Assembly: GCF_000143415.4 (NCBI RefSeq) | Contig: NW_003314270.1 | Coordinates: forward strand, 1,481,048 to 1,545,047 | Reading direction: 5' to 3' | DNA from: Selaginella moellendorffii | Taxonomy: Eukaryota; Streptophyta; Lycopodiopsida; Selaginellales; Selaginellaceae | DNA: 64,000 nucleotides | Part shown: positions 35,767-47,642 of the stretch, in pieces | Position numbering within the stretch: the stretch's first letter is position 1 | Layout of the letters: every line of letters begins with the position of its first letter | Position numbers and translations under genes: made by a program | Notes under the pieces: generated by a model | What the model was told of the DNA's origin: nothing | The model's input: only the letters and a program-made list of their open reading frames with translations | The model's database searches: none

Positions 35767-36102
35767 CTCTTGGAGATTGGAACTTGGAAACCGGTGGCCC
35801 TGCTCGCCGCTTGATCGCTTTGCTCTGCCTGTTGGTCCGTAGAGATGAATCTACTCCTGCTCGCCACGACGGTGATAGTTGTGAAAGTGTCGCTTTTAAA
35901 TTGGCTCCGACGTCACGTATGACAGGCCACGTCCTTCTCGCGGGTCCACTCTCGCTTTCAGCTGGAGGAGCTTTATACTTCATGTTGCGCGGTAGTGTTT
36001 TCCGTTTCTTCCATGTTCTTCCCTCTCGGTCGATTTGTCTCTAGGCTTTTGTCGTGAAACGCGGCTGGCTGGTTCTTATTGCACAAAGCGCCGAGGGAGT
36101 TA

Positions 36103-37779
36103 CTATCCTCCAGCCGAGCTCGCGGATCCTGGCTCTCGTTCCAGAATGTCCGCCTCGTTCTTCCAGTCGAATTCTCTAGCAGCCCGATCCACGACGGTCG
36201 TCGCGATTGCCAGTGATGAGGTGCAAGCCGGCGATGGAGCGTTCCTTACGTTGAGAACTCGACCAGCTTTGCCGCTCTCGAACAGAAAGTCGCTGATGAT
36301 TTTCCCTGTGTCGTCGATGGCGACGGCGTGGACTCCTGCCCAGCCTTTGGTCGTGTGTTCTACTTTCAGACTCGGGCAGTACCTGCGGCGACAACAGTTC
36401 GTGAACTATTCATTATTGACGATTCTGATACCTCTGTGCCTCCCCGACGAATGCTTTAATGTTGACGTCTCGCCAGATCTCTTGGAAAACGATCTTGGGA
36501 TTGCCAAGAACAAGCTTCCACAGGCCCTTGGTAGCAGCAAACGTGAGCGCGTCCTTGATGTTCAAGTTCCAAAATGCATAGCCTTCTTTCGAAAGTGCTA
36601 GAGCCGAGTTTGGGCCTATGAGCACCCGTCCATCAACACGAGGTGTCAAATGCACGCCAACCATGGGGAACCTGTTCGCTGCTCGAGATCAATTCTCTAG
36701 AAACAAAACACAAAATACTTACTTCGGATCGGGTACCGGATAGATATTGCGCTTGACGAGCTTCCGGTACTCGGGCTTTAGCTCATGATAATTCCCACGA
36801 AATGGAAGAACAGTCGGTCCCTTCGCACCACCGGCCAAGCGTGCTACGTAGTCAGAATGGAGCCCGGCACAAGTGATGAGCCACTTTGCCTTCACAGTCT
36901 CATTCCTCTGACTTGTAAGTTCCACACCTCGGTTCTCATCGGCATCGATCTTCTTCACTTCAAAACTACGCCCAAGATCGAGCTAGTGTCACGAAACTAG
37001 GCAAAAGAAAGAAAGAAAGAAAGAAAGAAATGGTGGCGACTTACTTGGTGTGAATTTCACCCCTCCCACTGTGAAGAAAGTCTCGAGCATACGATCGTCC
37101 CACAGCAGCATAGTCCACAATGCCAGTGTTGGGCGAATGAAGAGCTTGGAGGCAGCGAACGTTGGGTTCCAGCTCTTGTACCTGGTGTCCATCAAGCAAC
37201 TCTATGCCTTGTACCTTATTGGCAGTAGCTCGCTCGTACAAATTCTTTAGAATGGGGAGCTCCTCCTCGGCAGTGGCAACGATCAGCTTGCCCACCCTCT
37301 CATACGGCAGCTTGTTCGATTCGCAGTACTCGTACATACGGCGAGCTCCATCTACGCACAGCTTCGCCATCGCGCTGCCGGGCTCGTAGTAGATCCCGGC
37401 ATGAATCACTCCACTGTACACTGCAAGCTCAATCAAAACCCAGGAAAGAGAAATATTTCGATCGATTGATCGATCACCTGTTGTGCGACGTCTGGTGAGG
37501 GACTAGATCCTTCTCCTTCTCCACCACTGTGACGCTCGCCCAGGGAAATCGCGAGACGATCTCTCGCGCTGTAGCTAGCCCTACAATCCCCCCGCCAACG
37601 ATCGCGACATCGGATTCCTTGCCGGAGAGAGCGCTCATCCATCGCGGCTGGCGTGGATTGAAGCGATTCCTCGCCGATCTGGGCAAGATCCGAGCTGCCG
37701 CCATCGATCCCTCGCCACTCCCACGAAGACCCACGAGAAAACACCAAGAAACAAAATTGGGACGCCAGTTGGCACGCAT
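36103..37779 (-). CDS. L2HGDH: L-2-hydroxyglutarate dehydrogenase, mitochondrial, FAD-dependent
   Basis: Oxidises L-2-hydroxyglutarate to 2-oxoglutarate, a metabolite repair reaction. Five exons, 37779-37478, 37413-37045, 36965-36723, 36671-36432 and 36382-36103, join in phase. The FAD-binding motif is [79 protein letters not shown] and [20 protein letters not shown] are family motifs. Two starts are possible. The methionine at 37704 opens a better mitochondrial presequence ([20 protein letters not shown]). The one at 37779 adds 25 residues. An intron near 37003-37029 contains a GAAA repeat. It follows the MIF-like gene on the same strand, 72 bases downstream. Confidence 0.92.
37003..37029. 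repeat. GAAA microsatellite in an intron
   Basis: Six to seven tandem GAAA units between exons 2 and 3 of the L-2-hydroxyglutarate dehydrogenase gene. Confidence 0.85.
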
Positions 37780-37850
37780 TTATTTGCTCGGCAAGGTAAA
37801 GGTTTTATTCCGGATTATCACTACTACAAGTTTAGTACTAGTCTCATGCT

Positions 37851-38372
37851 TTAGTATGTGGATCCATTATATCCAACATTGCTTCCCTGGATCATCGAGA
37901 AAACGACCAGATCAAAGAGTGTTTGCTCCAAAAATCACGAGAATTTCCAGAAGAGAAGCTCGAGAAGTGACAAAAGATGATAAAAATCTCACCTTGACAT
38001 CGTAGAACTTGATGTAGAACCTGGAAGGCGGCACCGAGAGCCTGGACTCGAGGATCCCAGCAAGAGCTTTGCTGACTTTGCGATTCGAGTCGGGTGCGAT
38101 CGCTCCGATGGAGACGAGCTCGCCATACGCCGCCGCTTCTCGGCTGCCCCCAAAGAGGATTGGAACTCGATCATTCAAAAGCACCATCATGCTCTAGAAG
38201 TTTGAGCGACAAAGAGTTAGACAAGGAAATCTGGGAGCAACGATCCATGATCAGAGCTTACACTCTCGGGCTTGCCAAGAACTCGGGCCACCGCGGCTGT
38301 GGCCTCCTGGAGAATGTAGAATGAGGTGCTGCTATCCACGCTTGTGTTGGTGCTAATGGTGAGAATCGGCAT
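37851..38372 (-). CDS. MIF/D-dopachrome tautomerase-like protein (plant MDL)
   Basis: Plant homologue of macrophage migration inhibitory factor, a tautomerase-fold trimer. Its plant role is in immunity and possibly redox chemistry. Three exons, 38372-38262, 38193-37993 and 37886-37851, join in phase to 115 residues, the family length. The catalytic proline follows the initiator methionine (MPILTISTNT). VLLNDRVPILFGG, AAYGELVSIGAI and SRFYIKFYDVKGSNVGYNGS are conserved positions. The last exon encodes only 11 residues (GSNVGYNGSTY). The tautomerase site lysine at position 33 of animal MIF is not obvious here. Confidence 0.9.
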
Positions 38373-39169
38373 GATTTCTTTCCCCTCGCGAGTGTTGCAA
38401 AGGCAGAGAAAGAAAGGTCTTCTCGAGCTCGAGAAGGAACTAGCAAGCAGCAATGCGAAGAAAAGAATGCCTTTGATCTCACAATGTCACGAAGAGGCCT
38501 TTTTATTCGGCTCCTGGAGCCACTGTAGTAGTCTCTCGCCTTTGTACCGCCAAAAGCTGAAAGATATTCGGAAGCTTTCCAGGCATATCCGTGGGGACCA
38601 AAGTACCAATACCTGTACTCGCGATGCCACACTGCGCGTCGCGAGCAAATGCGACCCAATCCATTCGATTAATGAGTCCAACCAGCACCTGAGGCAAATG
38701 GAACCCTAAACTATTGTGAAACCCTAAAATCTAGCGGTTTCCACGTCAGCAATGCATTGGGTTCGAATCTCTCTAGAGAAAAATTCGCTTGTCCCACGCG
38801 TGGAAAATTCATAATGGTATGAAAACAAAGAGACATTAAAGAGGAGATGCCTGCGTCAAAACAAAGACGCAGTTGGCTAAAACGTGAGAAGAAAAGAGGG
38901 GAAAAGAATGTGCGCCGGGGAAGGGATTCGAACCGGCCACCGCTTGGCCGCATAGACGTTATATTTAAATCCGGTTCTCATGTCCGTAGAAGCTCTCTTC
39001 TTCTTGGCCTAACGAAGGCGGGATACTTTCTTGACGCCGCCGCGCCCGGGAGGCGATCGATCGCGCGCTCTCTCCTCCACGATATTTCCTAGCTGCGCTG
39101 ATTGATCGATCAATCGACCGCCTGGATCCGCTGCCGTGCGTAAGACGCAGGGAAGTGGCAGTGCGCACA
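38373..39169. other. Divergent intergenic region with tRNA-like B boxes
   Basis: About 800 bases between the MIF-like gene and the second phytocyanin. GGGTTCGAATC at about 38759 (plus) and GGTTCGAATCCC at about 38931 (minus) match the B box of RNA polymerase III promoters. No complete tRNA fold could be built around either, so these may be remnants of tRNA-derived repeats. Confidence 0.4.
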
Positions 39170-39872
39170 ATGCCTTCGTGGCGTTCTTCCTCCTCCTCGG
39201 CGCTCGTTGTGCTTCTATCCGCGCTGCTGTTCCTTGCCTCCCAGGATCGCGCGGAGGCGGTCCAGTTCGTGGTAGGGGGCAGCGCTGGCTGGACCTTGCC
39301 CTCGTTCGGCCATGTCAATTACACACAGTGGACGCTCGGCAACAGATACCATCTCGGCGACACTCTCGGTAAGATTCCTCTCCTCCGTCCTCCAAAATCT
39401 CTCGATCTCTCATTCCTCTGCTCGATCGGCTTCCCTCTTCTCGCTATGCCATTGCTTTGATCGAACAATGACCGATCCGGGGCTTTGATCTCTCGCAGTG
39501 TTCAACTACTCCAAGGATTTCCACAACGTGCTGGCGGTGAGCAAGGCGGATTTCATCGCTTGCAGCACCGCCAATCCGATCGCCACATTCCAGGACGGGC
39601 ACACCATCATCAATCTGGACACCACGGGCCCGCATTTCTATGTTTGTGGAGTGCCGGGCCACTGCGGCCAGGGCCAGAAGCTCCTGGTGGTGGTACGGAA
39701 GCCGCGGGTCGGGCGCCACCATGGCCCATCCCCGTCGCCGCTACCGGGCGCCCTCCCCGCCGTACGGAACCCGGGCAATGGACCGGCCGAGGGGCCTATG
39801 AGCGCCGCCAGCGCCGTACCGTGGACGTGGGCCACGGCCGTACTCGCGGTCGCGGCGGTGCTGGCGTTATGA
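39170..39872 (+). CDS. Phytocyanin (early nodulin-like / stellacyanin type)
   Basis: Secreted cell-surface cupredoxin. Two exons, 39170-39368 and 39499-39872, with the standard intron after GDTL, give about 190 residues. A signal peptide (SSALVVLLSALLFLASQDRA) precedes VQFVVGGSAGWTLPSFGHVN. The ligands are His in KDFHNVLAV, Cys and His in YVCGVPGHCGQGQ, with Gln in the axial position as in stellacyanins. The tail is rich in P, G and S and ends in a hydrophobic stretch (WTWATAVLAVAAVLAL) suitable for a GPI anchor. The axial ligand differs from the phytocyanin at 35069, so the two are not recent duplicates. Confidence 0.92.
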
Positions 39873-40523
39873 GGGGCGCCGCATTTCCGGTTCTTGGCGG
39901 GATTTTTTGTTCTCTTTTGCTGCCACCACCCCCACGGCCGTTCTAATTTAAAGCTCTATCCTTTTCTTTGCTCGTTGCGTTGCGTAGGGTGGAAGCGAAT
40001 TGACTGGGGGGATCTATGGAAAATCTCTGTGGCTTTAATGAGTGTTGTGTGTGTTTGGTGTGAAACAAAATCTTGTTGTGTTAGTTCGAGGAGGTGGCCT
40101 TTAAAAAGTCTCGCCCTGCCAGACTTTAAGGTGTGAAAATCACGGCAAAAGCTTTTCTTGTGATTGTGATTTTGAGGGAGTTGCTTGCGGTGGTGCTATG
40201 ACGCTAAGTTCCACTGATCGTGGTGGCGGTGGTGGCAATTCTAGACTCTCGATTGCCTTCCACCGGCCATTTCATCATAGCTAAGTTTATTTCATCCATG
40301 TAAAATGTGAAAATAGCGTAAACACGAGACGAAAATTAAGTTACCTCGCTCTTTCAGAGTTTTTGTCAACGCGAAAACACAAAACCCGACTTTTGATCGC
40401 TCAGAGATATTATTTCTTGCTCGCGCCCTACAAACAAAGCAACAACAAGATCTGTGTTTCAAGTGAATCCACCAAATTAAACTTAGACAAAGCCTTACTT
40501 CGCCAAAACATTTCGCTCCGTTG
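39873..40523. other. 3' region between convergent genes
   Basis: About 650 bases, probably both 3' untranslated regions. I see no gene or structured RNA. Confidence 0.4.
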
Positions 40524-43500
40524 TCACAAGATCCTGAAAATGCCCTTGAGCTTCATTATGAGTTTCCACTCCTCGCTAGAAAGCTCAGTCTGCAACACAA
40601 AATAGCCGTAAACACAACAAGGATTCGCTGGGAACATGAATCCTACCCGGTAGTTCTCTTTCAAAACGTCGATTGATCTTCGTGTGATGTGGCTCACCAG
40701 CAAATCGTCGTAGTCAAAATGCCTTCCAAACATCTTCTGGTTCTCGTCACCCATAATCTGTGACACGACAACACTATGAGCAAACGAAAGAGAGTAAAAC
40801 CTGAGCTTGCCTTCATGGCCACCTCCTCGCCTTTCTTCGCAACGTCGACCACCTTGTGATTGATTTCCAGCGACGCGATTCTTCCCAGATCAATAAACTC
40901 GCCGTCTTTACTGGGAACACAAATGGGCGTTCCAACCTGCGTGAAAGACAAGCACACCGATTATCTCACATAAGATGGAGAAAGAAAGGTACCTTTGCGA
41001 AGCCATCAAGAACCACCACTCCGACAATGATTGGATCTTTTTTGTTGAAGACACAGTTGGGTAAGATCTTGAGGATGCACGGAAATATGGCTTCCTCCGC
41101 TGTATCCCTTCTTTTCTCCTCTCTTGTGTTCTTGAGATAGGCCGTGAACTGGTCGAACAAGTGATAGATGATGTCCGCCGTGAAGATCTTCACACCCAGC
41201 TCCTCGGCCAGCTCTCTTGCTTCCGGTGTCACCTTAACGTCGAAAGCAAGTATTGTAGCGTATTCTTTCTTCCTCTCGAGCATCACACTTGCACGCATGA
41301 TGTCTTTCTTGTGAACCGGACCGATACTGATGCCACTCACAGGAATGTTGACGTCGGGAGTTTTGAGGAACTCGAGCAAGGCTTCCAAGGATCCCAGTGT
41401 CGAGGCCTGAACGCAAACTCCCTCCCCGCTCTTGTCAATACGGCCCATAACGCTCTTCATGTCCTTCATCGCCTCCTCTTTGATGGTCTCCACGTCCTCG
41501 TCTTCTCCCACAACATAGAGTTGTGTTCCTGCTATCGCGTGCTCGAGACCCTGAGGAAAGCATTAGCAAAAGAACAGTCGTAATGAGGAAATACTAGAAC
41601 AAACCTGCGCCGTGATTTTTATTCCTTGGGCTGCTTTAAGCTCTTTGTGATGCTGATATGATCCCTGAAAGAAACAAGATAAGATCCTCTACTCAGTCGA
41701 GCTAAACCAACCTTCACGCGGAGCTCTTTCATAGGATGAGGAGTTAACAGCGCCCTGATAGTTGTCACAATTGGTCCCTGCAACCGAACGTCGTAAAGCT
41801 TTTAACCGAAATGAAAGCACTCGACTACGTACTTGCATCCCGCAGACCACGATCTGATCGCCTTCGTGCAACACGCCGTTTACCAACACGACGTCGATAG
41901 TCGTCCCAAGTCCTTCTACAACCTTAACTTCCAGCACCGTGCATTCGACCTCGCTTACATACATAAGCTTCTTTTCCATCATCTCTTGTGTCAGCAGGAC
42001 TAGCAAGTACAGGAGATCAGGTATGCCCTCGCCACTAAACGAAAACTTGAGAATTCTAGAGGAAAAAAATGAAAGAAAAATCAGCAAGCATGCCTTATCG
42101 CGCTTGTGGGAATTATGCTGACGGCCTTTCTCTTGTCTTTGTTCTTCCAGTAGAGCTCAGAGTTAAGAGACTGTTCTTGGAGCTGCACCATTATCTGCAA
42201 CAAGCAAATACCGCTTGATAAGGAAACTGCTACTAAGGAATGACACTTCCATGTCACCTGCTTGGTTCTCGTCTCAAATTCTGATTTCGTATGGCGCTCC
42301 TGCTCTTGCAGAGTAGTTCTTATCGGAGCATTGTTCCGGGGCTTCCATTGGTAGAGACGATCAACCTGCACTAGAGCATAAACAAGAGGTAAGGTACACA
42401 CAAAACACAGGAGTACGCACCTTGTTTAGAGCAACAATGAACGGTGTCTTTCTCATCCTTAGCAAGTTTATGGACTCGATCGTTTGAGGCTCCAGCCCAT
42501 GCATAATGTCGATCACCAAGATTGCAATATCGCACAGTCCGGAACCTCGAGAACGCAAATTTGTAAAGGACTCGTGACCAGGCGTATCTATAACCAGGAG
42601 GCCAGGAACGCGCATGTTGGCCGCTTCTGGTAACTCTTTGGTTCTCTCCCGTATGTTTTCCATCGGAAAATAAGTAGCTCCAATCTGCTGCGTAATTCCA
42701 CCCGCTTCTCCTTCTTGGACGTTAGTCCTACGAATGCAGTCGAGCAGCTTGGTCTTGCCGGTATCAACGTGTCCGAGGATACAGCAGATGGGAGATCGCA
42801 AATCGTCAGCGCTGCGCTTTGTGAGAGCTTCCGCCATCCTGGCTTCCCTTGAAATCGCTGGCTGCTTTGGTGGCTGTGGGGATGGTACTTCCTCAACCTT
42901 CGGAGCAACCTTCACGGGTTTTTCTGGAACAACCTGTTCCTCTTCCTCCTCGTCCTCGTCTGCAAATGCATCCTTCACGGTTGGAAGTTTGGATTCGTCG
43001 TCCCAACTCTTAGCTTCCCAGTCATCATCCTCGTCTTCTTCTTCTTCCTCTTCTTCTGCTTCTTCTTCCAGCTGGCCCCCTCCTTCAGGTTCATTCTCAA
43101 CTTCAGGCTCGTTCTCTTGCGCCTCAGTAGCCGTTTCACTTTGGACCTCGGCAGCCGCTTCACTTTCTTCAACGTCCGGTTTCACATCTTCCGAGCTTAC
43201 TACTTCCACTTTCTTCTTCTTCGTCTCGTACTTCGGCTTCCTGGGAGTTGGCGACTGCTCTTCACCAACAAGCGCGGGACTACTTGCTAAAATCTGCTCC
43301 TTTATCATGGCCAGACGACGAGCTTCCATCTTCTGTTTTCCAGTGAGATAAAGTCCCTTGGCTTTCTTTTCCTTGATTTTCTCCTTCTCACGTTGCTTTC
43401 TTCGCTGCTTCGCTTCTTCTCTTAACCTCTCTTCCTCCTCGAGTCTCAGCCTTTCTTCCTCCTCTTTCCGCAACCTCTCTTCTTCCTCACGCTTCCGGCG

Positions 43501-44706
43501 CTCTTCTTCCTCCTTGATTTTTGCAAGTCGCTCTTGCATTTCCCGAATATGCTTCGGGACCTTCTTGTCGACCACCTTTGGCTTCGCCTCTTGAGTTTCC
43601 GAAGGACCTTTCTTCTTTTTCTTTTTACTACTGCCAGTGGCTTCCGTCGTCTCTTCTCCTTTGGTATTATCCACAGCATCCACCTTCTCTCCTTCAACAT
43701 CTGGTACAGCCACTTCAACAGTCTCCTCGGCCTTCTTCTCCCCCTGTTTCTTCTTCTTCGACTTCTTCTTCTTGGCCCCCGTCAAGTCTAGCTTGTCTTC
43801 CTCCTCATCTGGAGCAGCAGCAGCAGGTACTTCACTATCTGGAATACCAGCTGCAGCCGCGGCCTCCGCAAGCTCTTCTTCAAAAGTTTTCTTACTGTCG
43901 TCCTGTTTCTTCTTCTTCTTCTTTTTCTTACTCAAGTCCAGCATCTCTTCCTCGTCATCAGGAGTAGCAGTAGGTTCTGGAGCAGCGACAGCTTCATCTT
44001 GAGCAGTACTAGGTACATCCCAATCTTGTGCAGCAACTTCCGGATAATCGTCGTCGAGAATCTTCTTCTTGTCCTTCTTCTTCGGTTTTTTCTTCTTTGC
44101 CGCTGTCAAGTCTAGCATCTCCTCTTCTTCGTCCGCCAGCGAGGGAATGTCCGGGGCAGTAGGAGCAACAGCAGGCTCTGGAGCAGCGACAGCTCTCGAA
44201 GAATCATCTTGAGCAGTACTAGGTACATCCCAATCTTGTGCAGCAACTTCCGGATAATCGTCGTCGAGAATCTTCTTCTTGTCCTTCTTCTTCGCTTTCT
44301 TCTTCTTCGCCGCTGTCAAGTCTAGCATCTCCTCTTCTTCGTCCACCAGCGAGGGAATGTCCGGGGCAGTAGAAGCAGGAGAAGGAGCAAGAGCATCCTC
44401 CTCCAAAATCTTGTCTTTCTTCTTCTTCGGCTTCTTCTTCTTCATGCCTGATAAATCCAGCTTCTCTTCTTCTTCCTCCTCGTCATCTCTATCTAAAGCT
44501 AATGCGGGAGCTACTAAATCATCCTTCTTCTTGTTTCTCTTGCTCTTGCTCAAATCCATCTCCATTACCAAATCCTCGTCGTTGCCGGCAGCTGCCACAA
44601 CCGAGGCTCCCGTCGTCGATCCAGCAACAGCCTCACCATCACCGTTCAACTCCTCGTTCCAATAATCGTCCAGCGATGGCGCGACCTTCTTCCCCTTCTT
44701 TCCCAT
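40524..44706 (-). CDS. Eukaryotic translation initiation factor 5B (eIF5B)
   Basis: Ribosome-dependent GTPase that joins the 60S subunit after start codon selection. A large first exon (44706-42421, 762 codons) is followed by several short ones to the stop at 40524, about 1200 residues in all. The N-terminal half is charged: repeated blocks of LDL(T/S) followed by lysine runs, a helix rich in E/R/K (residues about 400-480) and an acidic stretch. The GTPase domain has G1 GHVDTGKT, switch [15 protein letters not shown]3 DTPGHESF and G4 NKVDR. Domain II ([36 protein letters not shown]) and domain III ([35 protein letters not shown]) follow, then domain IV ([20 protein letters not shown]). It contains a tandem duplication of about 70 residues. 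Confidence 0.95.
43981..44400 (-). repeat. In-frame tandem duplication within eIF5B exon 1
   Basis: Two units of about 210 bases (70 codons) are almost identical in nucleotide sequence. Each encodes [33 protein letters not shown] and PSTAQD. The second unit differs by a few substitutions and a short extra piece (DSSRAV). High identity suggests a recent duplication. Confidence 0.9.
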
Positions 44707-44810
44707 CGCGCGTGCGCGATGCCCTAATTTCCTAAACCCTAGCCCTAAACACTAAAGCCGACAGCGAGTAAAGGGCAAAAGCTCTCATTTCTTCTTTTTT
44801 AACTTCGTTT

Positions 44811-47081
44811 TTACCACATAGAATGTAAGCCCGGAGAAATAAACAAACCGCAAGAGATTTGGTGTTGTTGATTCGGGAGGCTCGTCACTGGCCATCCATC
44901 TCGACTAGCCCTTCTGCCAAGAACAAAAATTCTCTTTTTTAAGAACTATAGAAGATCAAACAAAGCCTTTGGAACTCGAGGAACACTTACTCTCGAGCTT
45001 TGCGCTCGTTGTAGTCGAGTATCTGGGAACGGAGGACGTGATTCGGCCGAAGAGTTCTATCCACATTGTCTGGAGGAGGAGCTGGAGGCAGCTCGATTCC
45101 AGTGATCGGACTAGTTTTGTGCTCCCTGCTCAAACAAAAAAAAACCACTTTGGTTAAAGCTCGCGACCCGAAACAAAAGAACTTACTTCAGCCATGCTTT
45201 GATCGTCGATCGATCATACGAGTGCCCGTCAGCAGTGGTCACCGGATCCACCATAATATCACGAGTTATGCAATCCAAAAACTCCGGAGGAACGTTGTCC
45301 ACCTCGTAATCGTACTGCGGTAGCCAGCTGCTGGTGTCGAGCGAGGGTGACAGGCATATATCCTCTGGAAGCTGGATGCAAGGATCTCGCACGGTTTTCT
45401 GGGAGAACGGGCCAGGCCAGGCAAAGTCACTCGACACTGAACGTGAGACTGGCGAGAGCAGTGTCGGGGACATGACTGAATAAGTAGCATCGATGCTAGT
45501 CGGAGGTGGTAAGACGGTGGTCGATGGGAAGAACGAGGAGAAGAGGGAGGTGGAAGACGCGACTGGTTCGCTAGTCAGTGTGTTATGCTGTGGAGCAGAG
45601 ATGGGAGGAAGTACTGGAGCGGTACCTGGGAAGTAAATGGGATCGGTGGACACTGGAGTCGAGCCGCTAGCTTCTTGACAGGGAGGGGCTGCTGTTATTT
45701 CGGGTGATAGAGGTTGCGGCTTCGAACTTGTGGTTGTAGCAGCAGCAGCACTCTTTGAGAAGAATGAGCCACCATTTGCCAGTGGTTTTGGAAAAGCCTG
45801 TAAGTTAAAGTTAGCAACATCCACTGGAGAAAGATAAGAAAGCACCTCCGAGGAAGCGCTGCAGGCTTCCACTTTGGTGTTGGCTGCTCCACACAAGGCT
45901 TTGGACCAGCTCATCGAAGTCCCGGGGGGCGCCACCTCCTTAGGCGGAGCCGCACTAGTCGACTTCGCTGGCGCGTTCGTCCTAATCTTTGTCGAACTTA
46001 AGTTCTGGTGCTTTCCGAGAGGGGTTCCACCAGAGCTGGAGCTTGCTCTAGAGTTCCTATAGTCGCTGCAGTAGCTGTAACCCCTCCTCCTGCCAAAATA
46101 TCCCACCTTTTCAATCCTAGTCCGTGCCTCTTCTGTACTACTACCAGGACTACTACCACCAACACTCTTGTCGCTGGCCAACTCCTTCTCCTTGGGCGAC
46201 GCCTTAGTTTTCTCCTGCCTCTTCTTCTCAGCCTCTCTATCCCTCCTCAACTCGCGTTCCCTCTCGGCAGCGGCTTCTCTCTTACTCGCATTCTCGGCCT
46301 CAAGTAGCTCAGCACGAAGTTTGCTCCTCTCGTCTACGAGTCTCTTAAACTCCTCCCTGTCCCTCCTTTCCTCCTCCTCCTTCTTCTCCCTCTCTAGTCT
46401 CGCTAGACGCTTCTCCTCCGCCTTCCTCCTCGCCCTTCCTCTCTTCTCCTCCGTCTCGTCTATCTCCTTCGCGTTCTGCTGTCGACCCTGCGAGCCATCC
46501 CTGGAGCCATCCTGCCGGCAAAACTTCTTCCACAACCAGGCCAAAAGCTTCCCTGCCAGCTCCACCCACCTATGCACCAGATGGAAAAACCTCTGCTTGT
46601 CCAGCTCCTCCCAGAGCGATCTCCAACACGTCGAGTGGTCGATCAACTTTAAGTCCCTGGGCCGAGGATCCCCGGGGACGTGTAGCTCGGGCTTCTTCGA
46701 GGCGTGGCCACAGTTGGTGCACATATACTTGCCACTCGCCTGTGGAGTCTGGTCGCGGTAAGGACTGTGGCAATTCCGGCAGTGCTTGGTCGCCTCCTTT
46801 CGCCACCTTGCGGCCTTCTGTGCCTCTATACGCTGCCTCTCGCGGAGAAGGATCGCTCTCCTATCCCGCCACTGCGAGAGATTGGGGACGACGAACTCGT
46901 ACCAAAAGAGGCTGCTCAGAAGCACTCCCACGCATGCCAGCCTCGTGGACGTGATCTCGAAGCGGTAGCCGGGTGGCAGGAACTGCGAGAAGGCCCAAAC
47001 GATGACGAAAGGGATGATCAACCATGGTAGCATGGCGACGATGCGTCGCGAAAACTTTGCTCCAGCGCACAGTATGCACAT
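44811..47081 (-). CDS. Membrane-anchored zinc-ribbon/coiled-coil protein with a C-terminal U-box
   Basis: Exon 1 (47081-45187) joins 45125-44991 in phase. A third exon 44913-44811 is likely but uncertain. After one or two N-terminal hydrophobic segments (MLPWLIIPFVIVWAFSQFLP, VGVLLSSLFWYEFVVP) comes a CX2C...CX2C zinc ribbon (CRNCHSPYRDQ and YMCTNCGHASKKPEL). A long charged coiled coil follows (about residues 200-300), then a serine-rich disordered part. The U-box begins at about residue 600 (PPEFLDCITRDIMVDPVTTA, DGHSYDRSTIKAWLK, KTSPITGIELPP, LRPNHVLRSQILDYNE), the ubiquitin-ligase fold of PUB proteins. The membrane, zinc and coiled-coil layout resembles plant proteins annotated as NST1-like. 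The methionine at 47033 begins the hydrophobic segment directly and may be the true start. Confidence 0.8.
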
Positions 47082-47642
47082 TCTTCAGCCCAATGCGACC
47101 TGCTGAAGCCCTTCTCTATGCTCTAATCTTTCTTTTCCAGCTACAACCTGCTATAGCAACCAAAGAACCAATCAGCCGATCTGGCAAAGAGAAGAGGCGC
47201 ACAAAAAGAAATTGAGAAGAAAAGAAGCAAACTTGCAAGGGAGGCAATGCCGGTTCAAGCAGTTCAACACAGTAGCAAATCTTGGAGGGCGCCCATGGAA
47301 TCCTTACCCTAATCCCTGGCGCTATTGCTGCTGCTGATGCTACCGCGCCCTGGAATCGACACCGGCATTTCCTATGGCAGCCCCAAGAGGGCCAAATCCT
47401 CGCCCTCGTCTAGCGCGCGCCGGAGGAAACGCCCATCGCCAAGCTCCAATGCCGCGGCGCCTTCATTAGGTCTTGGTCGTGGACAACAAGCATCATTTCT
47501 CCCCAAAGCCGAAAAAAAAAAACTTGTTAAAATGGACGGCTGCCATGGCTGACACGTGTATGCCATCAGGCCGTTAAAATCAAATAGGGGTAATTTTCCT
47601 CTGTTTCTAGGGCAAAAAGAGTGAAACGAGGAGGAGCTACCG
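47082..47642. other. Divergent region upstream of two genes
   Basis: About 560 bases. An open frame at 47325-47552 is basic and serine-rich (RAKSSPSSSARRRKRPSPSS) but matches nothing that I recognise, and it may be untranslated. Confidence 0.35.

Noticed and set aside
38735-38785. Possible tRNA around GGGTTCGAATC on the plus strand
   Set aside because: Only the B box is recognisable. No matching acceptor strand or D arm was found.
38915-38985. Possible tRNA gene on the minus strand around GGTTCGAATCCC
   Set aside because: The B box is good, but the T stem and acceptor stem do not pair and no anticodon arm could be built. At most it is a tRNA-derived remnant.
42734-44002. Serine-, phenylalanine- and leucine-rich plus-strand open frames opposite eIF5B
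   Set aside because: They are the complement of lysine/glutamate codon runs (AAG, GAA, GAG) in eIF5B exon 1 and have no independent support.
46168-46761. 197-codon plus-strand frame opposite the U-box protein
   Set aside because: Serine/leucine-rich shadow of the charged coiled coil encoded on the minus strand.
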